The position numbers and the translations under genes are program-made. Source: Desmodus rotundus (Eukaryota; Chordata; Mammalia; Chiroptera; Phyllostomidae). Taken from it: DNA of 64,000 nt. The stretch is from positions 110,467,195 to 110,531,194 of the forward strand of contig NC_071391.1 of assembly GCF_022682495.2 (NCBI RefSeq), given 5' to 3'. This document shows positions 22,216 to 34,000 of the stretch, piece after piece. The number at the start of each line of letters is the position of its first letter. The stretch's first letter is position 1. The notes beneath the pieces were generated by a model that worked only from the letters and a program-made list of their open reading frames with translations, was not told the origin of the DNA and searched no databases.

Positions 22216-23589
22216 GTTCTCCTGTAATTATTGAATACATACCTATCTGCCCATGTTTACTGAACACAAAGTTCATCTTGCTAGGCTAAGTTCACTGCCC
22301 AACATGCATAGGCGAAATCCCTGAACAAAACAACTTGGGAAGATGACGCGTGATGTCCTCAGCTTCATTAGTCTCATTGCCTTAACTTTTTTCCCTCTTA
22401 CCTGTGATCCCTTGCACTCAATCACTCATACATATTATGACATCTGTCTTCTTGTATCACCAGTGTGTGTGAGTAGTAAGGGCTTAAAATACATATCTGG
22501 AGAATTTGTGTTTGATCTGGGAAAATTCCTTACACAAAACAAACATACAAACAAAAAATAACAACCCATGAATCTTTACTCAGACTTGGCGCTGTGTAAG
22601 CTAAGAGATTGGATTGACTAGACAGTGGCTGTGGATACGTAGAGTCAGCCAACTATTCCTTGACTAAAACTAAATAAACAATTTGCCTTGGTTTAGAGGG
22701 AAGGCTATGTTATAGTATCCCAGTATTTGTCTCTGAACATGTTATCCTTGCTCTTTCTTTGCTCCTATTCTCAGAGCTCTGTGGGCAATGTACGTATCAT
22801 TACAAATATGGCTATATATCACTTGATATAAATGACAGGTACAATTTATTCGGACCAATTCTTTCCAAAATGTAAATATTTTTCTAGTTACAACTAAGAA
22901 AAAAGGAGCTTATTTCAAACATCCCCTTGGGAACAGTGATAAAGAAAGTCATTGTTTGAATATGGAATTATTTCCACAAATAAACAAAGAGGTAAATAAA
23001 TATGTCAGTGTTGAAGTGTGTTAAATAATTCCATAGTAGCTTAAAACAGTTATCATCACTACTCAGGAAAGCTTCACTTGAAAAGTGGGTGAGAGCCAAT
23101 TAAAACAGTATTATAGTTTAAGTTAAAATGAAAGTGGTAGGAGACAAAGCTTCCAAAATGTATGTCATTTATCTAACTGAGTATCCAGGAGAGAGATACA
23201 CATAGGATACTGTAATGTAAGCATATTGATTATTGTACTCGCAAACTAATGTGTAATATTAATGAGCTATCAATGGGTATGTGAGGGGGAAAAGGGAGTT
23301 ATGTTTATTGATACGTTGTTGTGTTTTTTATTTTTACCATTTGAAAATCATTGGATTCTCACTAAGTGATGCCAAGAAAGTATAAGATAGGCTATAACAA
23401 GCAAACAAACAAATAAGCTGAAATATTTTTAGCCTTTATTATTTTGTGTGATTATTCAACTCATTGGTCTTTTCCTGTGATCTGTTACATTTTCGCACGA
23501 CACAGGTGTGCTAACCATCAATTTGCAACCATGGTAGGCAGCTGAGGTGGCTTATTTTTTATGGTAAAAAAAATCTTTGGAGATTAGTT

Positions 23590-23710
23590 GACTCAAGTCC
23601 TAATTCTGGTTATAACATTACTATCTAGATGACTTTGAGAAAGAAAAGTTTTTGTAAGCCTCAATATCTTCCTTGACAATCGAGCAAACCCTACCTCTAC
23701 AGATGTTCAC
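23590..23710 (+). repeat. MIR fragment, forward
   Basis: 'aagtcctaattctggttataacattactatctagatgactttgagaaagaaa' followed by 'gcctcaatatcttcctt' matches the MIR core ('tagctgtgtgaccttgggcaag ... cctcagtttcctc') with substantial divergence. Confidence 0.55.
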
Positions 23711-25832
23711 AGGTTTGTTATATTCACAAAGCTATTTTGTTGGTCCATATAAGCAATGTACACAAATGCACTATGTACAAAAGCCTAAAATATGGTATCA
23801 CCCAAATCACACCCAGTGACCTAAAAAAATATTACATACATAATGAGTTGTGTCTCCCAGATGCTGCTCAAATTCTGAGATATTTATGATATATGGAAAT
23901 AATGACTCCACTCAAAATAATTTCATTAGAGATTCACATTTGTCTTTACAAGAATATTGTACAATTACTCATACTTAACAAACACTTTTGTTCTTGTATT
24001 TATTATCTTTAATTTATCCAACACGAATTTATTATATAGAAAGCTGTAGGGTTGAAGCTTTGTTGGACACACAGAGAAATAAAAGGTAATGGACCTGCCC
24101 TCAAGTCGGCATCAATCTAGTGATGTGGTAAAGCGGATATAAATGAAGGCACAAGGAGCACCAAGAAAGAGCAATTTTCATGCCTGTGAAAAGGGAAAAG
24201 GGAGTAGGCAAAGGAATTAATTTGAACCCTGTTCTCTCATGCTGCAATATCTCCCACATCAGGGAAAAATGAGCCAGACATTTTGAGTGGCAGGGGAGCC
24301 TTTTTTTTTCTCTTTGAAATAAAATGACTTATATTTTATGTAAAAAAGTCCTAAACGCTAGGTAACAAGCCACTTAGACCTTCCATTATCTTTTGATGAT
24401 ACTACATGCATAGCATGTAGTCCCTTATCGATCTAAAATGGTCGTCTTCCTAAACCAGAGTGCAATGTTTACCTGCTTCTGCTACACCCTGGAAGAAAAC
24501 TCACTGATACTTCCGGCTGAGAAAATCTCTATCCCAGTAAAGAGGATTTTATAGCTATATCTTTCTATCTAGTATCCAGTTACTTTACTTTGCTCCTCTT
24601 GGTTTTCTGGTTGCTGGACTCTGGATGAGATAGCTTTGGTGACCTCAGTAGATTTGCATGGTCCAGGATCAGCTCTAATAAGTATATATCATTAATTCTC
24701 AGTATCAGCAGTAAAAAATGGGAGCCTAGTCACAGCTCTCCTGCCTCTTGCACCACAGGCAGGGTACTTCTAGAACATCATCTGCTTGTTTATATGTATG
24801 TTCTAAGAGGCTGTGATTGGGCATCTCATCACACAATGTTTTTGCATTGGGCTCTAATACAAGTCTCAGCATGCTATTCATTCCCCACCAAATAGAGTTT
24901 GTAAAGTCCATTGTGTGAGCACTTGCTGGACAATGTTCAGAGAATTAGTATATCCCTCCACAGAGCCACAAAGTATGCAGTTCAAAGCACAAGCAAATCT
25001 CACTGCACTAAAACCCACTCTTCAGTCCGCACTGCCCTCTGGCCTTTCGTGTGTCTATACTAGCTGCAGAAGGAATAACACTTGCATGGAGGTTCAGGGT
25101 TCTCTTTTAAATAAGATGTGTGTACGAGGGACTTGCAAAAAAAGAGGAAAATAAAAGTCTGTAATCTTTTCCAATTTTCTCTCTCCATATTTAATGGGGC
25201 CTGGCATTTCTGTAGATGACATTTAATATTTGAAAGGGCATAATTTCTTTCACTGCACAGAGGAGTTTCTGTTATGTTTCTGGCAGATGCAGAAAAAATC
25301 CTATCTCTACAGGAGATCTGCACTGAAATCTCTGTGTAAGCTGGATGCTTCTCAGTACCTACACCCTCCACATTGTATCTCAACTGGAACTACATACATC
25401 CTCTCTTCGATATTCCTTCATTGGTCTGCAATCACTCAAATTAACAACAAAAAAATTAACCCAAACCCAAAATGCTAGAGCTGCAAGTAGTTACAGAAAA
25501 ATCTACTTGGATGTTTTTCAGATTGTGTCTCCTGAGACCCTGTGTTCTGGGAGGCACCTCAGGGGCACAGGGGCTGTGGAAGGAAGGCCATGGGCAGTCT
25601 ACTTTGCTGTTAGAGCACTTCTGCCTTGAAATGTTTTATACATTAAGACTTTTAGTGAAATGCTGTCAAAAACAAGATTTTATTTATTTTAAACAAGCAA
25701 ACAGCAACAACAAAAAACACTGCTGAATTCAAACCATTTATCTCACAAGTGGGGAACTTTATATAAAAAACCAAACAGAGTCTTAGGATGGCTCAACAGA
25801 ACCTCTGAACTACTAGTGATTTTCCAAATTCA

Positions 25833-25877
25833 AAGCAACAATAACAGGAAAAGCAACAATAACAGGAAAAGCAACAA
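25833..25877. repeat. Short tandem repeat, 18-bp unit
   Basis: GCAACAATAACAGGAAAA occurs twice in direct tandem (25835-25852 and 25853-25870) and a third partial unit follows. No mismatch is seen between the two full units. Confidence 0.9.
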
Positions 25878-26317
25878 ACCCACAGATCTCATAGTGACCA
25901 TAAAATAGAGGACTTCTGCTGGAAAATTTCCCAAAGTGAAGGAAGACTGAGCTCCACTTTAACGGTTATTTTGCTGCAAGATCTTGTGCCACATAATTTG
26001 ATTTTCACATAATACAGAGATAACCTTTCAGTCTTCATTTGATTAATGGCTAAGAGGAAAGAGAATATCACAAATGTGTAATTGCTCTGGGAAATACCTA
26101 TTTTCCTCAAACTTTAGAAGAAAGCTTGATACTTTGCATCAATTTATGAGAACACATAATGTAGTTATAGGAAGAGCTCATTTTTTAAAATGATGATTTC
26201 CATCTTTCCTTTATAAACTTAAACTTATTTAGAGCAGAGAGTTCTGTTATTCCTTCTTTTAACTTTCTTAATGTATATTTCAATGTCTCATGCTTGAAAC
26301 GTGTGTATTTGAATGTA

Positions 26318-26880
26318 GGAGGGAGGACGCAAAAATCTGGAATTTATTTATAAAAAATTCTGTATTTATTCTTTCATGTTTAAACTTCAGTCACCTTCAA
26401 AGTACTCTACATATGATGCAATACACCTATCAACATGTTTTTTTTTCCACTGCTCAAAGTCAATTTTGATGTATTTTAACGCTTCTCCCATATTTTGTTT
26501 CACCTCTTCCGTATCTGCAAAACATGTCCTTTGAGGAATTTTTTCATCTGGGGAACCAAACAAACAAAAAAGTCACTCAGGTCAAGATCAGGTGAATAGG
26601 AAGGGTGGGACACAGGGGTCATGTCATTTTTGGTCAGAAACCGCTGAACACTCAGCATGGTGTGGGCAGGTGCATCCATAAATCATCCATCATGAAATGG
26701 GCAAATGCATTGAAAGAGTCTTCAAAAACATTCACTGATGCTGAATGCAGCCTCTCACAACACCACCAGCTGGTACACTGATACAGGTGGGTTCCTAGAA
26801 CATTCACCTAGTGGTAGAAGCCTGTACTGCAAAGGGCTTACCCTCCAGAATTCCATTTTTGGAGGGTCCCACTTCATTCA
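26318..26880 (-). mobile_element. Mariner-family remnant
   Basis: Reverse-strand translation near 26560-26680 shows a degraded transposase: DAPAHT, then SYSPDLDLSDFF, matching the second and third catalytic regions of mariner-type transposases. The ends show weak inverted similarity (GGACGCAAAAATCTGGAATT against an inverted 'ggaccctccaaaaatggaattctgg'). It is about 560 bp, hence internally deleted. Outer boundaries are uncertain by 10-20 bp. Confidence 0.65.
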
Positions 26881-26995
26881 TAGACACACACACAATATAT
26901 AAACACACAAGATGTAAATACAAGAAATCTACTGCTTGATTTCTTGCTCCTGAAGGAATTTATTAGCCACAGTTCTTTATAAACACCCTGAGTTA

Positions 26996-27337
26996 CTATA
27001 TTTTGCCACTTATAATGTGCTTTTGTGTATAATGAACACCCACATTTTTGGCCCAAACTTTCAGGCAAAATACTTTCATTTTAATTTTTTAAATTCCATT
27101 TATTATCTATTTATACTTAGAAACAAAACCAATTATCATATTCCAGGGTATTATTTTGCATATCCAGGATATCATTTTTGCTTCCTAGATTTATACTTTT
27201 AACACATAGGCATAAATAAAAGAATTAAAAACATTTATATATTTATGGAATTAGTACTATCCATGTATAATGTACATCCTTATTTTGCCCTCAAAAATTT
27301 GGGCAAAAAAGTGCTCATTATACATGGCAAGATACGG
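26996..27337. mobile_element. 342-bp MITE with long inverted ends and TA flanks
   Basis: The left end CTATATTTTGCCACTTATAA and the inverted right end CCGTATCTTGCCATGTATAA correspond, continuing through 'tgtgcttttgtgtataatg' on the left and 'tgagcacttttttgcccaaa' on the right. TA sits outside both (26994-26995 and 27338-27339). Each end also contains an internal hairpin; on the right, CCATGTATAATG near 27260 is inverted at CATTATACATGG before 27328. It is non-coding, TA-targeting and probably Tc1/mariner/pogo-class. The short frames here are chance. Confidence 0.7.
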
Positions 27338-27544
27338 TATATACAGACAGACAAATAATATAGTTGTGGAGTATTGAAATGTTTCAACTGCCTAATTGAG
27401 TTAATCCCTTAAAAGTGTACGTGAAAGGATACAAGACACTCTTTTAAAAAATGTGGAATATGTAAGAAGTCACAGGCCTGTTTTTTTTTTTCTCAAAGAA
27501 CTTGTGATCTATAGGAAATTGTTGACCACTGGCAAACAGTCAGT

Positions 27545-27660
27545 AGTTTGCTAAACTTTGCCACACATTGCAACTACTTGGGAATCTTTAGAAAATACTC
27601 GTGCCCAGGAATCATCCCCAGTGGTATATACTTTTATGCCTTGCAGTTTAACAACTACTG
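27545..27660 (+). repeat. MER5-type hAT MITE
   Basis: 'gtttgctaaactttgccacacattgcaactacttgggaatctttagaaaatac' matches the MER5 signature 'tctcaaacttt.ctgcacattggaatcacctgggga.ctttaaaaaatac', followed by 'gtgcccaggaatcatcccc'. It appears truncated on the right. Confidence 0.6.
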
Positions 27661-27757
27661 GGTCTTCAAACTTTGTTGATCATTAACATCTTCTGAAACC
27701 CTGAAACCAGAAGTTCACATTCCATACAGACTCCATCATGATAGGGATGGAAGATAG
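27661..27757 (+). repeat. MER5-type hAT MITE, left half, split by HAL1 copy B
   Basis: 'ggtcttcaaactttgttgatcatta' is a MER5-like start. After HAL1 copy B (27771-30200), the sequence resumes at 30201 with 'actttttataaatccttgggttattccaattgttcagcaaaatttgag', the expected MER5 end. The two halves together make one old element interrupted by the LINE. Confidence 0.55.
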
Positions 27758-27770
27758 GCCTCGGTACTTT

Positions 27771-30200
27771 TTTTAAAAATTATATTTTATTGTTTATGCT
27801 ATTAGTTGTCCCAACTTTTCCCCTTTTCCCAACCTTTACCCAGCACCCCCCACTCCCTCAGGCAATCCCCACACCATTGTCCATGTCTATGGGCCATGCA
27901 TGTAGGTTCTTTGGCTACTCTATTCCCTATGCTGTCCTTTACATCCCCATGACTATTCTGTAACTACCAATTTGTACTTCTTAATCCCTTCACCCTTTTT
28001 CCCATCCCCCTGACACCTTTCCTACCTCACAAATATCAAAATGTTCCCTGTATCTATGATTCTGTTTTGCTTGTTTATTTATTTTGTTTTTTTTAGATTC
28101 AACTGTTGATAGATATGGGTTTTTTTCCATTGTACTGTTCATATTTTTTATCTTCTTCTTCTTAAAGAAGACCCTTTAACACTTCATATAATATTGGTTT
28201 GGTGGTGATAAAGTCCTTTAGCTTTTTCTTGTCTGGGAAGCTCTTTATCTGTTCTTCAATTCTAAATGATAGCTTCACTGTTCAGAGTAATCTTGGTTGT
28301 AGGTCCTTGCTTTTCATGACTATGAATATTTCTTGCCAATCCCTTCTAGTGTGCAAAGTTTATTTTGAGAAATCAGCTGACAGTCTATGGGATTTCTGTT
28401 GTAGGTAAGTAACTGCTTTTCTCTTGCTGTTTTAAAGATTCTCTCTTTGTCTTTATCCTTTAATTATGATGTGTTTTGGTATGGGCCTCTTTGGGTTCAT
28501 CTTGTCTGGGACTCTGCACTTCCTAGACTTGTATGTCTATTTCCTTCACCAAGTTAGGGCAGTTTTCTGCCATTATTTTTTCAAATAGATTTCCAATTTC
28601 TTTCCCTCTCTCTGTTCTCCTTTAGCACCCCCCCCCCAATGCACATGCTGTTATGCTTGAAGTTGTCCCAGAGGCTCCTTACACTATCCTCACTTTTTGG
28701 ATATTTTTTCTTCTTCTTAATGTTCTGATTGGTTGGTTTTTGCTTCCTTATATTCCAAATCACTGGTTTGATTCTCAGCTTCATCCATTCTGCTGTTGAT
28801 TGCCTGTGAATTTTTCTTTATTGCAATTAGTGTATCCTTTGTTTCTGATTGGATCTTTTTTATTCTGATGAGGTTCTCACTAAGTACATTGAGCATCCCT
28901 TTAACCAGTGTTTTGAACTCCACATCTAGTAGATTGCCTGGCTCAATTTTGTTTAGCTCTTTTTCTTAAGTTGTGTTCTATTCTTTCATTTGGGCCATGT
29001 TTCTTTGTCTCCTCATTTTGGCAGCATCCGTGTGTTTGTTTCCATGTGTTAAGAAGAACTGCTAGGTCTCTCAAGCTAGAGTGGCCTCATGTAGTAGGTG
29101 TCCTATAGGATCCAGTGGCTCACACTCCCCTGTTACCCAAAGTGGGTACTCAAGGTGCACCCACCCTGTGGGCTCTGTACATCCTCCTGTTATAGTTGAG
29201 CCTTGATTGCTATTGTCATGTCCAAAGTCAGCCACTGCCTGTGTTCTGCCTGGGGTCTCACAACAGAAGCTACAAAGTGATCTGCAGATGGCTGCTACTT
29301 TTGCTGGGCTTGGAGGTGCCCAGGTGAGGGCAAGCTATAAACCAAGGCTGCCTATTGCTAATGCCAGGCTGGGGCAACTTAGCAAGAGATACAGGGCTTG
29401 CTGAAGCCAGACGCTACTTGTCTGAGAGGATTTAGGAAAATCTGAAGCATGGGCCAAGACAAGCCATCTGTATGGAGAAGCCACTGGAAACAGTTGGGTG
29501 GGCCCAAAAGTTAGGTGGAGCAGGGCCTCAGAGAATGACCAGGGTGGGGCAAACAGTGTGAGCCAGGTTGATGGAGTCTCAGATATGGTACCCACCTACC
29601 AGCTCTATGGCTCTGTACGTGGAGGGCTCAGAAATGGAACAATGGTACCTGCTAGCACTTCTATCTGAGAGAAAGCTTTCCCCCAGCTCTCACCCTGAGG
29701 ATAGACAACCCATTTCCTCCCATATGTCTCTGATGCCTTTCAATCTGCTGTCCCTATGCTGGATCTCAGAGGAAGTGAGTCTGAGTAAGTCTGTGCATAG
29801 GCCCTTTAAGAGGAACTACCTGCTGCTCCAGAAGTTTCTGTCTTCCACAGCCTCAATGCCCACTGGTTTTTATAGCCAGAAGTTATGGAGACATATTCCT
29901 GGCACTGGAACCCTGGGCTTAGGGTCCTGATGTGGGGCTGGGACCCCTCACTCCTGGGATATCCCACCCAATTTTTATTGGCCACATGTGGGTGTGGGAC
30001 CAGCCTGTTCCACGTCTCTACACCTCCTACCAGTCCTGATGTGGTTTCTTCTTTAATTCCACAGCTGTAGTACTTCCATTCAGCTCGATTTCTGACACCT
30101 CTGAATGATGGTTGTTCTACAGTTTAGTTGTACTTTCGATGTGGTTTTGTGAGAAGGCAAGCCATATTTACCTATACCGCCACCTGGACTGGAATTCCAG
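27771..30200 (-). mobile_element. HAL1-like LINE copy B (ORF1-only, long 5'UTR)
   Basis: On the reverse strand, from 30200: a long 5'UTR of about 1.2 kb, ORF1 from 29016 to a TAA at 28162-28164, then a 391-bp 3'UTR ending '..acaactaatagcataaacaataaaata' and an A-rich tail at 27771. There is no ORF2. A 13-bp duplication with two mismatches (27758-27770 GCCTCGGTACTTT, 30201-30213 GCCTCAGGACTTT) sets both ends. It shares the long 5'UTR with copy D, unlike copies A and C. It inserted into a MER5 element. Confidence 0.88.
28162..29016 (-). pseudogene. Broken L1-type ORF1 in HAL1 copy B
   Basis: Start at 29014-29016 and stop at 28162-28164 give about 285 codons, close to the length in the other copies. 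The central region is open at 28717-28923 (FKTLVKGMLNVLSENLIRIK, leading into the coiled-coil and RRM area). Further reading needs frame changes near 28720 and 28620, the latter at a C run (28626-28638). Not functional. Confidence 0.75.
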
Positions 30201-30213
30201 GCCTCAGGACTTT

Positions 30214-30262
30214 TTATAAATCCTTGGGTTATTCCAATTGTTCAGCAAAATTTGAGCTTCGC
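30214..30262 (+). repeat. MER5-type hAT MITE, right half
   Basis: Continuation of the MER5 element begun at 27661: 'ggttattccaattgttcagcaaaatttgagc' equals the usual 'ggtgattccaatgtgcagccaa.gttgag'. Confidence 0.5.
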
Positions 30263-30389
30263 TTTTCCAAGGCCAGAACTTTATGCCCAGAGATTTTGAT
30301 GTGACTGTTGTACATCAGAGTGTGGGCATTGAGGTGTTTTCTAAGTTCCACATGGGATTCTAATGTTTGCCCAGGGTAAAAACACCTGA

Positions 30390-30480
30390 GTTAGAGCAGT
30401 TGCTCAAACATGGTTGTCTTTTGGAATCATTCACACATAGACATTTAAAAAAAAATACAGCTAAGTTTGAAAACTATTGA
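30390..30480 (+). repeat. MER5-type fragment
   Basis: 'gagttagagcagttgctcaaacatggttgtcttttggaatcattcacacatagacatttaaaaaaaaatac' follows the MER5 5' half, including its start 'cagtggttctcaaac'. Truncated. Confidence 0.5.
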
Positions 30481-30485
30481 TACAG

Positions 30486-30655
30486 ACATTCTGTTTCTCA
30501 AAGTATGGCTTATGGGCCACTAACCTGGTTATCCTTAGTGAAGATGCAGATTATGTACCCCTCATATACTTACTAAATCAGACTTCAGAGTTTGGGCACA
30601 GAAATCTTCATTTTCACAAATTCCTAGCAAATTTTAAGGTTATTGATCCAGAGCA
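30486..30655 (-). repeat. MER5A-like hAT MITE, reverse
   Basis: 'tctgtttctcaaagtatggcttatgggccactaacctgg', 'gaagatgcagattatgtacccc', 'ctaaatcagacttcagagtttgggcac' and 'aatcttcattttcacaaattcct' are in the order of the MER5A reverse complement. Confidence 0.6.
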
Positions 30656-30872
30656 GTGGCTCTAAACCCAGGGATAATATTTCCCCAAGGAGTCATCTGC
30701 TGATGTCTGGAATTGTTCTGAACTGTCGCGAACAGAACGGGTGCACTGGTATCTACCGGGCAGAGTCCAGGTTGTCTCTAAGCCTCCTGGCATGCCAGTG
30801 TGGACGACAGCTCTTTATAATGACCATCTTGTCCAAAGTGTCCACAGTGCCAAGGTTGGCAAACCTTGGTTT
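30652..30872 (+). repeat. MER20 hAT-Charlie MITE
   Basis: 'cagtggctctaaaccc', 'catctgctgatgtctggaattg', 'gggtgcactggtatctaccgggcagagtccagg', 'aagtgtccacagtgccaaggttggcaaacc' follows the MER20 consensus in order. Ends are near 'cagtgg' and 'ttggca..ccttg'. Confidence 0.8.
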
Positions 30873-30875
30873 AGA

Positions 30876-31074
30876 GCAATGGCTCTCAAACCTTAGAGAA
30901 CAAAAACATCTTTGGATTTCTTATTAATACAAAGATTGCTGGGCCCATGCACCCACCAGAGTTTTTTGACTTAGGAGGTCAAGCATGCCACCAAAGAAAC
31001 TGCATTTGTAACAAGTTCTGGCGATGCTGACACTGCTAGTCTAGGGGGTGCATTTGGAGAACCTCTGATCTGGC
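30876..31074 (+). repeat. MER5A hAT-Charlie MITE
   Basis: 'caatggctctcaaaccttag', 'caaagattgctgggcccatgcacccaccagagttttttgact', 'actgcatttgtaacaagttctggcgatgctgacactgctagtc' and 'gcatttggagaacctctg' match MER5A nearly end to end. Confidence 0.8.
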
Positions 31075-34000
31075 AGTTGCCTCTCATTCTTCATCTAATG
31101 CCTCTGATTCTACTTTACTAGGAATAAAATTCATCAAGATATGGACATTTTAATATAGCAAGAATACTCCTGAGAATTTGAAAATATACAAGCCCAGTGT
31201 ACCTCTAAAACTCTAAAATCAGGCTTTTCAGGAACTGATTATCATCTATCTTTATTGTCAGTATCAGTGCCATGTTTTTTTTTATTTTTATTTTAAATAT
31301 TTCACTCATCCTAATATAACATTTATTTAGTCTGCAGGCGATTCTAGGCATGCCTCTGGTAAGGAGCTCTTTAATAATATAACCACCAAGCTTCAAATAC
31401 CTGTGGTACATTAAAGGTAGAATTACTAACCTAGTTCAATACCATTTTTACAATCAAATCCTGTTTACAAAATAAATACTTTTTAACAATACACTTAATA
31501 GAAAAAACACAGGCCATCTCACCCCCCACAACTCTGAGCTGCTTCTCACTGATTTTTTGTTAAGACTATTCCTTCCCCAGATCATTGTAATCAACAGCAT
31601 CAGGTATATACAAAAAAAAAAAAAAAGTTAATGCCATCTCTGAATAGAGATTTGAAGAGTTTTCATCAGGCCCTCAGTTGCTGCTGCCTCCATTAGAGCC
31701 ATCAATAACAAGAGAGACAAAAATTATAAATCTGTAACTAGGCAACGGGGACAAAGCTAATGAACATTAGGCCAGAGATGGAAGCCTTTATACATAAAAT
31801 CCAAACAGCACCTTAGCTGAATATATTTTTCCCACTTATTGTTGTTTTGACACAAATGAAACTAAGATATATTCTCCACAGTTTGTTTGCTTTTTCCTTT
31901 TCCCCTCTAGTTTATGTCCTGTGGTATGGCTGCGTAGAAACAGAGTAGATGTGAAGCAGTCCATAAATGGAAACAAAGCCACTTTTCTGTAAATACTTCT
32001 ACTTACATATATTGTCTTATTTTAATATGTCTAATCAGCCAGTTTTCCAAAGTAGTCCTTGGAGCCCCCCTTGTGTTTGGCCATGCTATCTGAAATTAAA
32101 AGGTTTAATCTGTGAGGCTGGCAGATGAAAAGCTGAAAACGAATATGTGGACAGAGATCAAACACAAGTATACAGACAGAAGTGCATGTGCTTTGGTCTC
32201 ATTATCTCCCTTCAGAACAAGGAACAAAGTGTTCTGAAAAACTAGTAAATTCATTCTGCTTACATAAATGTACAATTTTACTTCAACTACAGATATGGCT
32301 CTTTTTCTGTGATCCAGCTTTTTACATGGTTGTTTTTCATCAAGGACGTGGACTGCAAGGAGTAATCTATGAGGTTCTCTTAAGGGCATCTGGTCCAATG
32401 ATACAAGTATTAATTTTATATCAAACAAAATAAATATAATGAAAAATAATCAGTGTGATTTTTGTTCTGGAATTGTGGATATAATCAGTTAAACTTAATT
32501 ATTTTATTCTTTTAGGTCAGCAGAAAGGCCATAAGATTTTTACCATGAGGATCTCCTAGAAGTGCCTGAAGTTTTTTCTATGTGTGGTTCATTTGTCTCT
32601 AGCACAGCAGAAAAACTCTCTAGAGGTTTAGTTGTCAAGCTGAGTGGTAGATCCCCTTGCAGAGGTAAGAGAACTCCAGAGGGCCCTGTAACAGTACCCA
32701 GGGAGTGCCACCCGAATGCCACCAGAGTGACAGAGAATGCTTCCAGAAGGAGTGGAGAATTTATGTATCCGCCTTCTATATTAGAAACAAGTACATTCTT
32801 GGTAGAAAAAAACAAGTTTGTGTGCATAAATATGTGGCATCACTTGTATTTTTCCAATCTAGGAAAGAGATGACATCAATTTCCTTCCAAAAAGAGGGCT
32901 ATCAGGGAAATTATGAGATAGGCCATTCCTTTAATAGGCCATAAGAGTTTATAGTAAAATTAAGTGGGAACCCCTCTCCATATCAGCATCGGTGGCCACA
33001 AGAATGACCAGGTCCACAAGGTAGAAAGACGATGACTGACTAATTCAAAAGTCCAGATTACAGGAAAGCCCTTCCAGGTAAAGATATGGGCCAGAAACTA
33101 AATCATCTGATCTCTGAGCAGAGATTAACATCAGGAGATTAAGGGGAAGATTTGGTGCCAATAATCTCAGTAAGTAAAAATTTATAGCTAAGTTTTTCTG
33201 GTAAAACTTCAAAGGTCATAATCATTTCCTTTCTACCCCCTATACAATATGATTGTACTATCACCACAAAGCCAGTCAGCTGAGGCACTTAGAAAATAGT
33301 ATGATGTGCTTTATTCAGTAAAGAATATACTTCTGGAGATATTGTTTTATTCATAAAATGAACAAAAAAAAACATTGGGAAGAGGACAGGAAGGAAAAAA
33401 ATAAGCCAAATGATATTCACGGTGACATAAAGAATACAATTGAATATAGAAGAGCAATATTTTTGAATTTTTAAAACATTCACTTAATTGTTTCTGGTTA
33501 AAGAAGATTTTATGACGTGAAACAAAAGGCATCACAGTCTTCAAGGGTTAGGAGGATTAGAATATTTTGTTACATCACTCTCACACCAAGGCTTTTGGTA
33601 AGAACATTCCCTCAACATTTTACAAATTATTTTAATCACTAATAAAGTAATAATGATGCAGCTTGAAAGTGCAGCACTTAACTTTTATAGCAAAATGGCA
33701 GAACCAACAAGTAGGCCTTAACACCGTGGAGCACATGCTAATTGAGTGGAAGGAAGTAGATTGGAGCAGCAATGACCAGTCTGCCAGTTTTCGTGCACTG
33801 TCATCTGCCATTGCACATACTCGTCAGCAAATGGGCAGTTCCAGGGATTGCAGCAGATGAAGTTAGGGACCATCAAAACCAGGCAAACGGCATAGGACAG
33901 ATTCATTAAAACATCCTCATCGTCTCTTTTCTGATTGGCATAGTAATCCAAGGACACAAGTGTTTGTACCTGCGCATTCGTGTGGCTGTTGTGGGGGAAA

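Larger units (their letters stand above)
22216..26310. other. Long stretch, largely unassigned
   Basis: Apart from a MIR-like piece near 23590-23710 and a short tandem repeat at 25833-25877, I recognise no repeats here. Overlapping frames of 60-107 codons occur at 24726-25726 on both strands. They lack known motifs, conflict with each other and have no visible splice or promoter context, so none is called. A single-copy stretch this long could hold regulatory elements that only cross-species alignment would reveal. Confidence 0.4.

Noticed and set aside
24726..25726. Cluster of six overlapping frames as a multi-exon gene
   Set aside because: Frames conflict in strand and phase, start from non-conserved positions and show no motif. 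Chance is the simpler reading.
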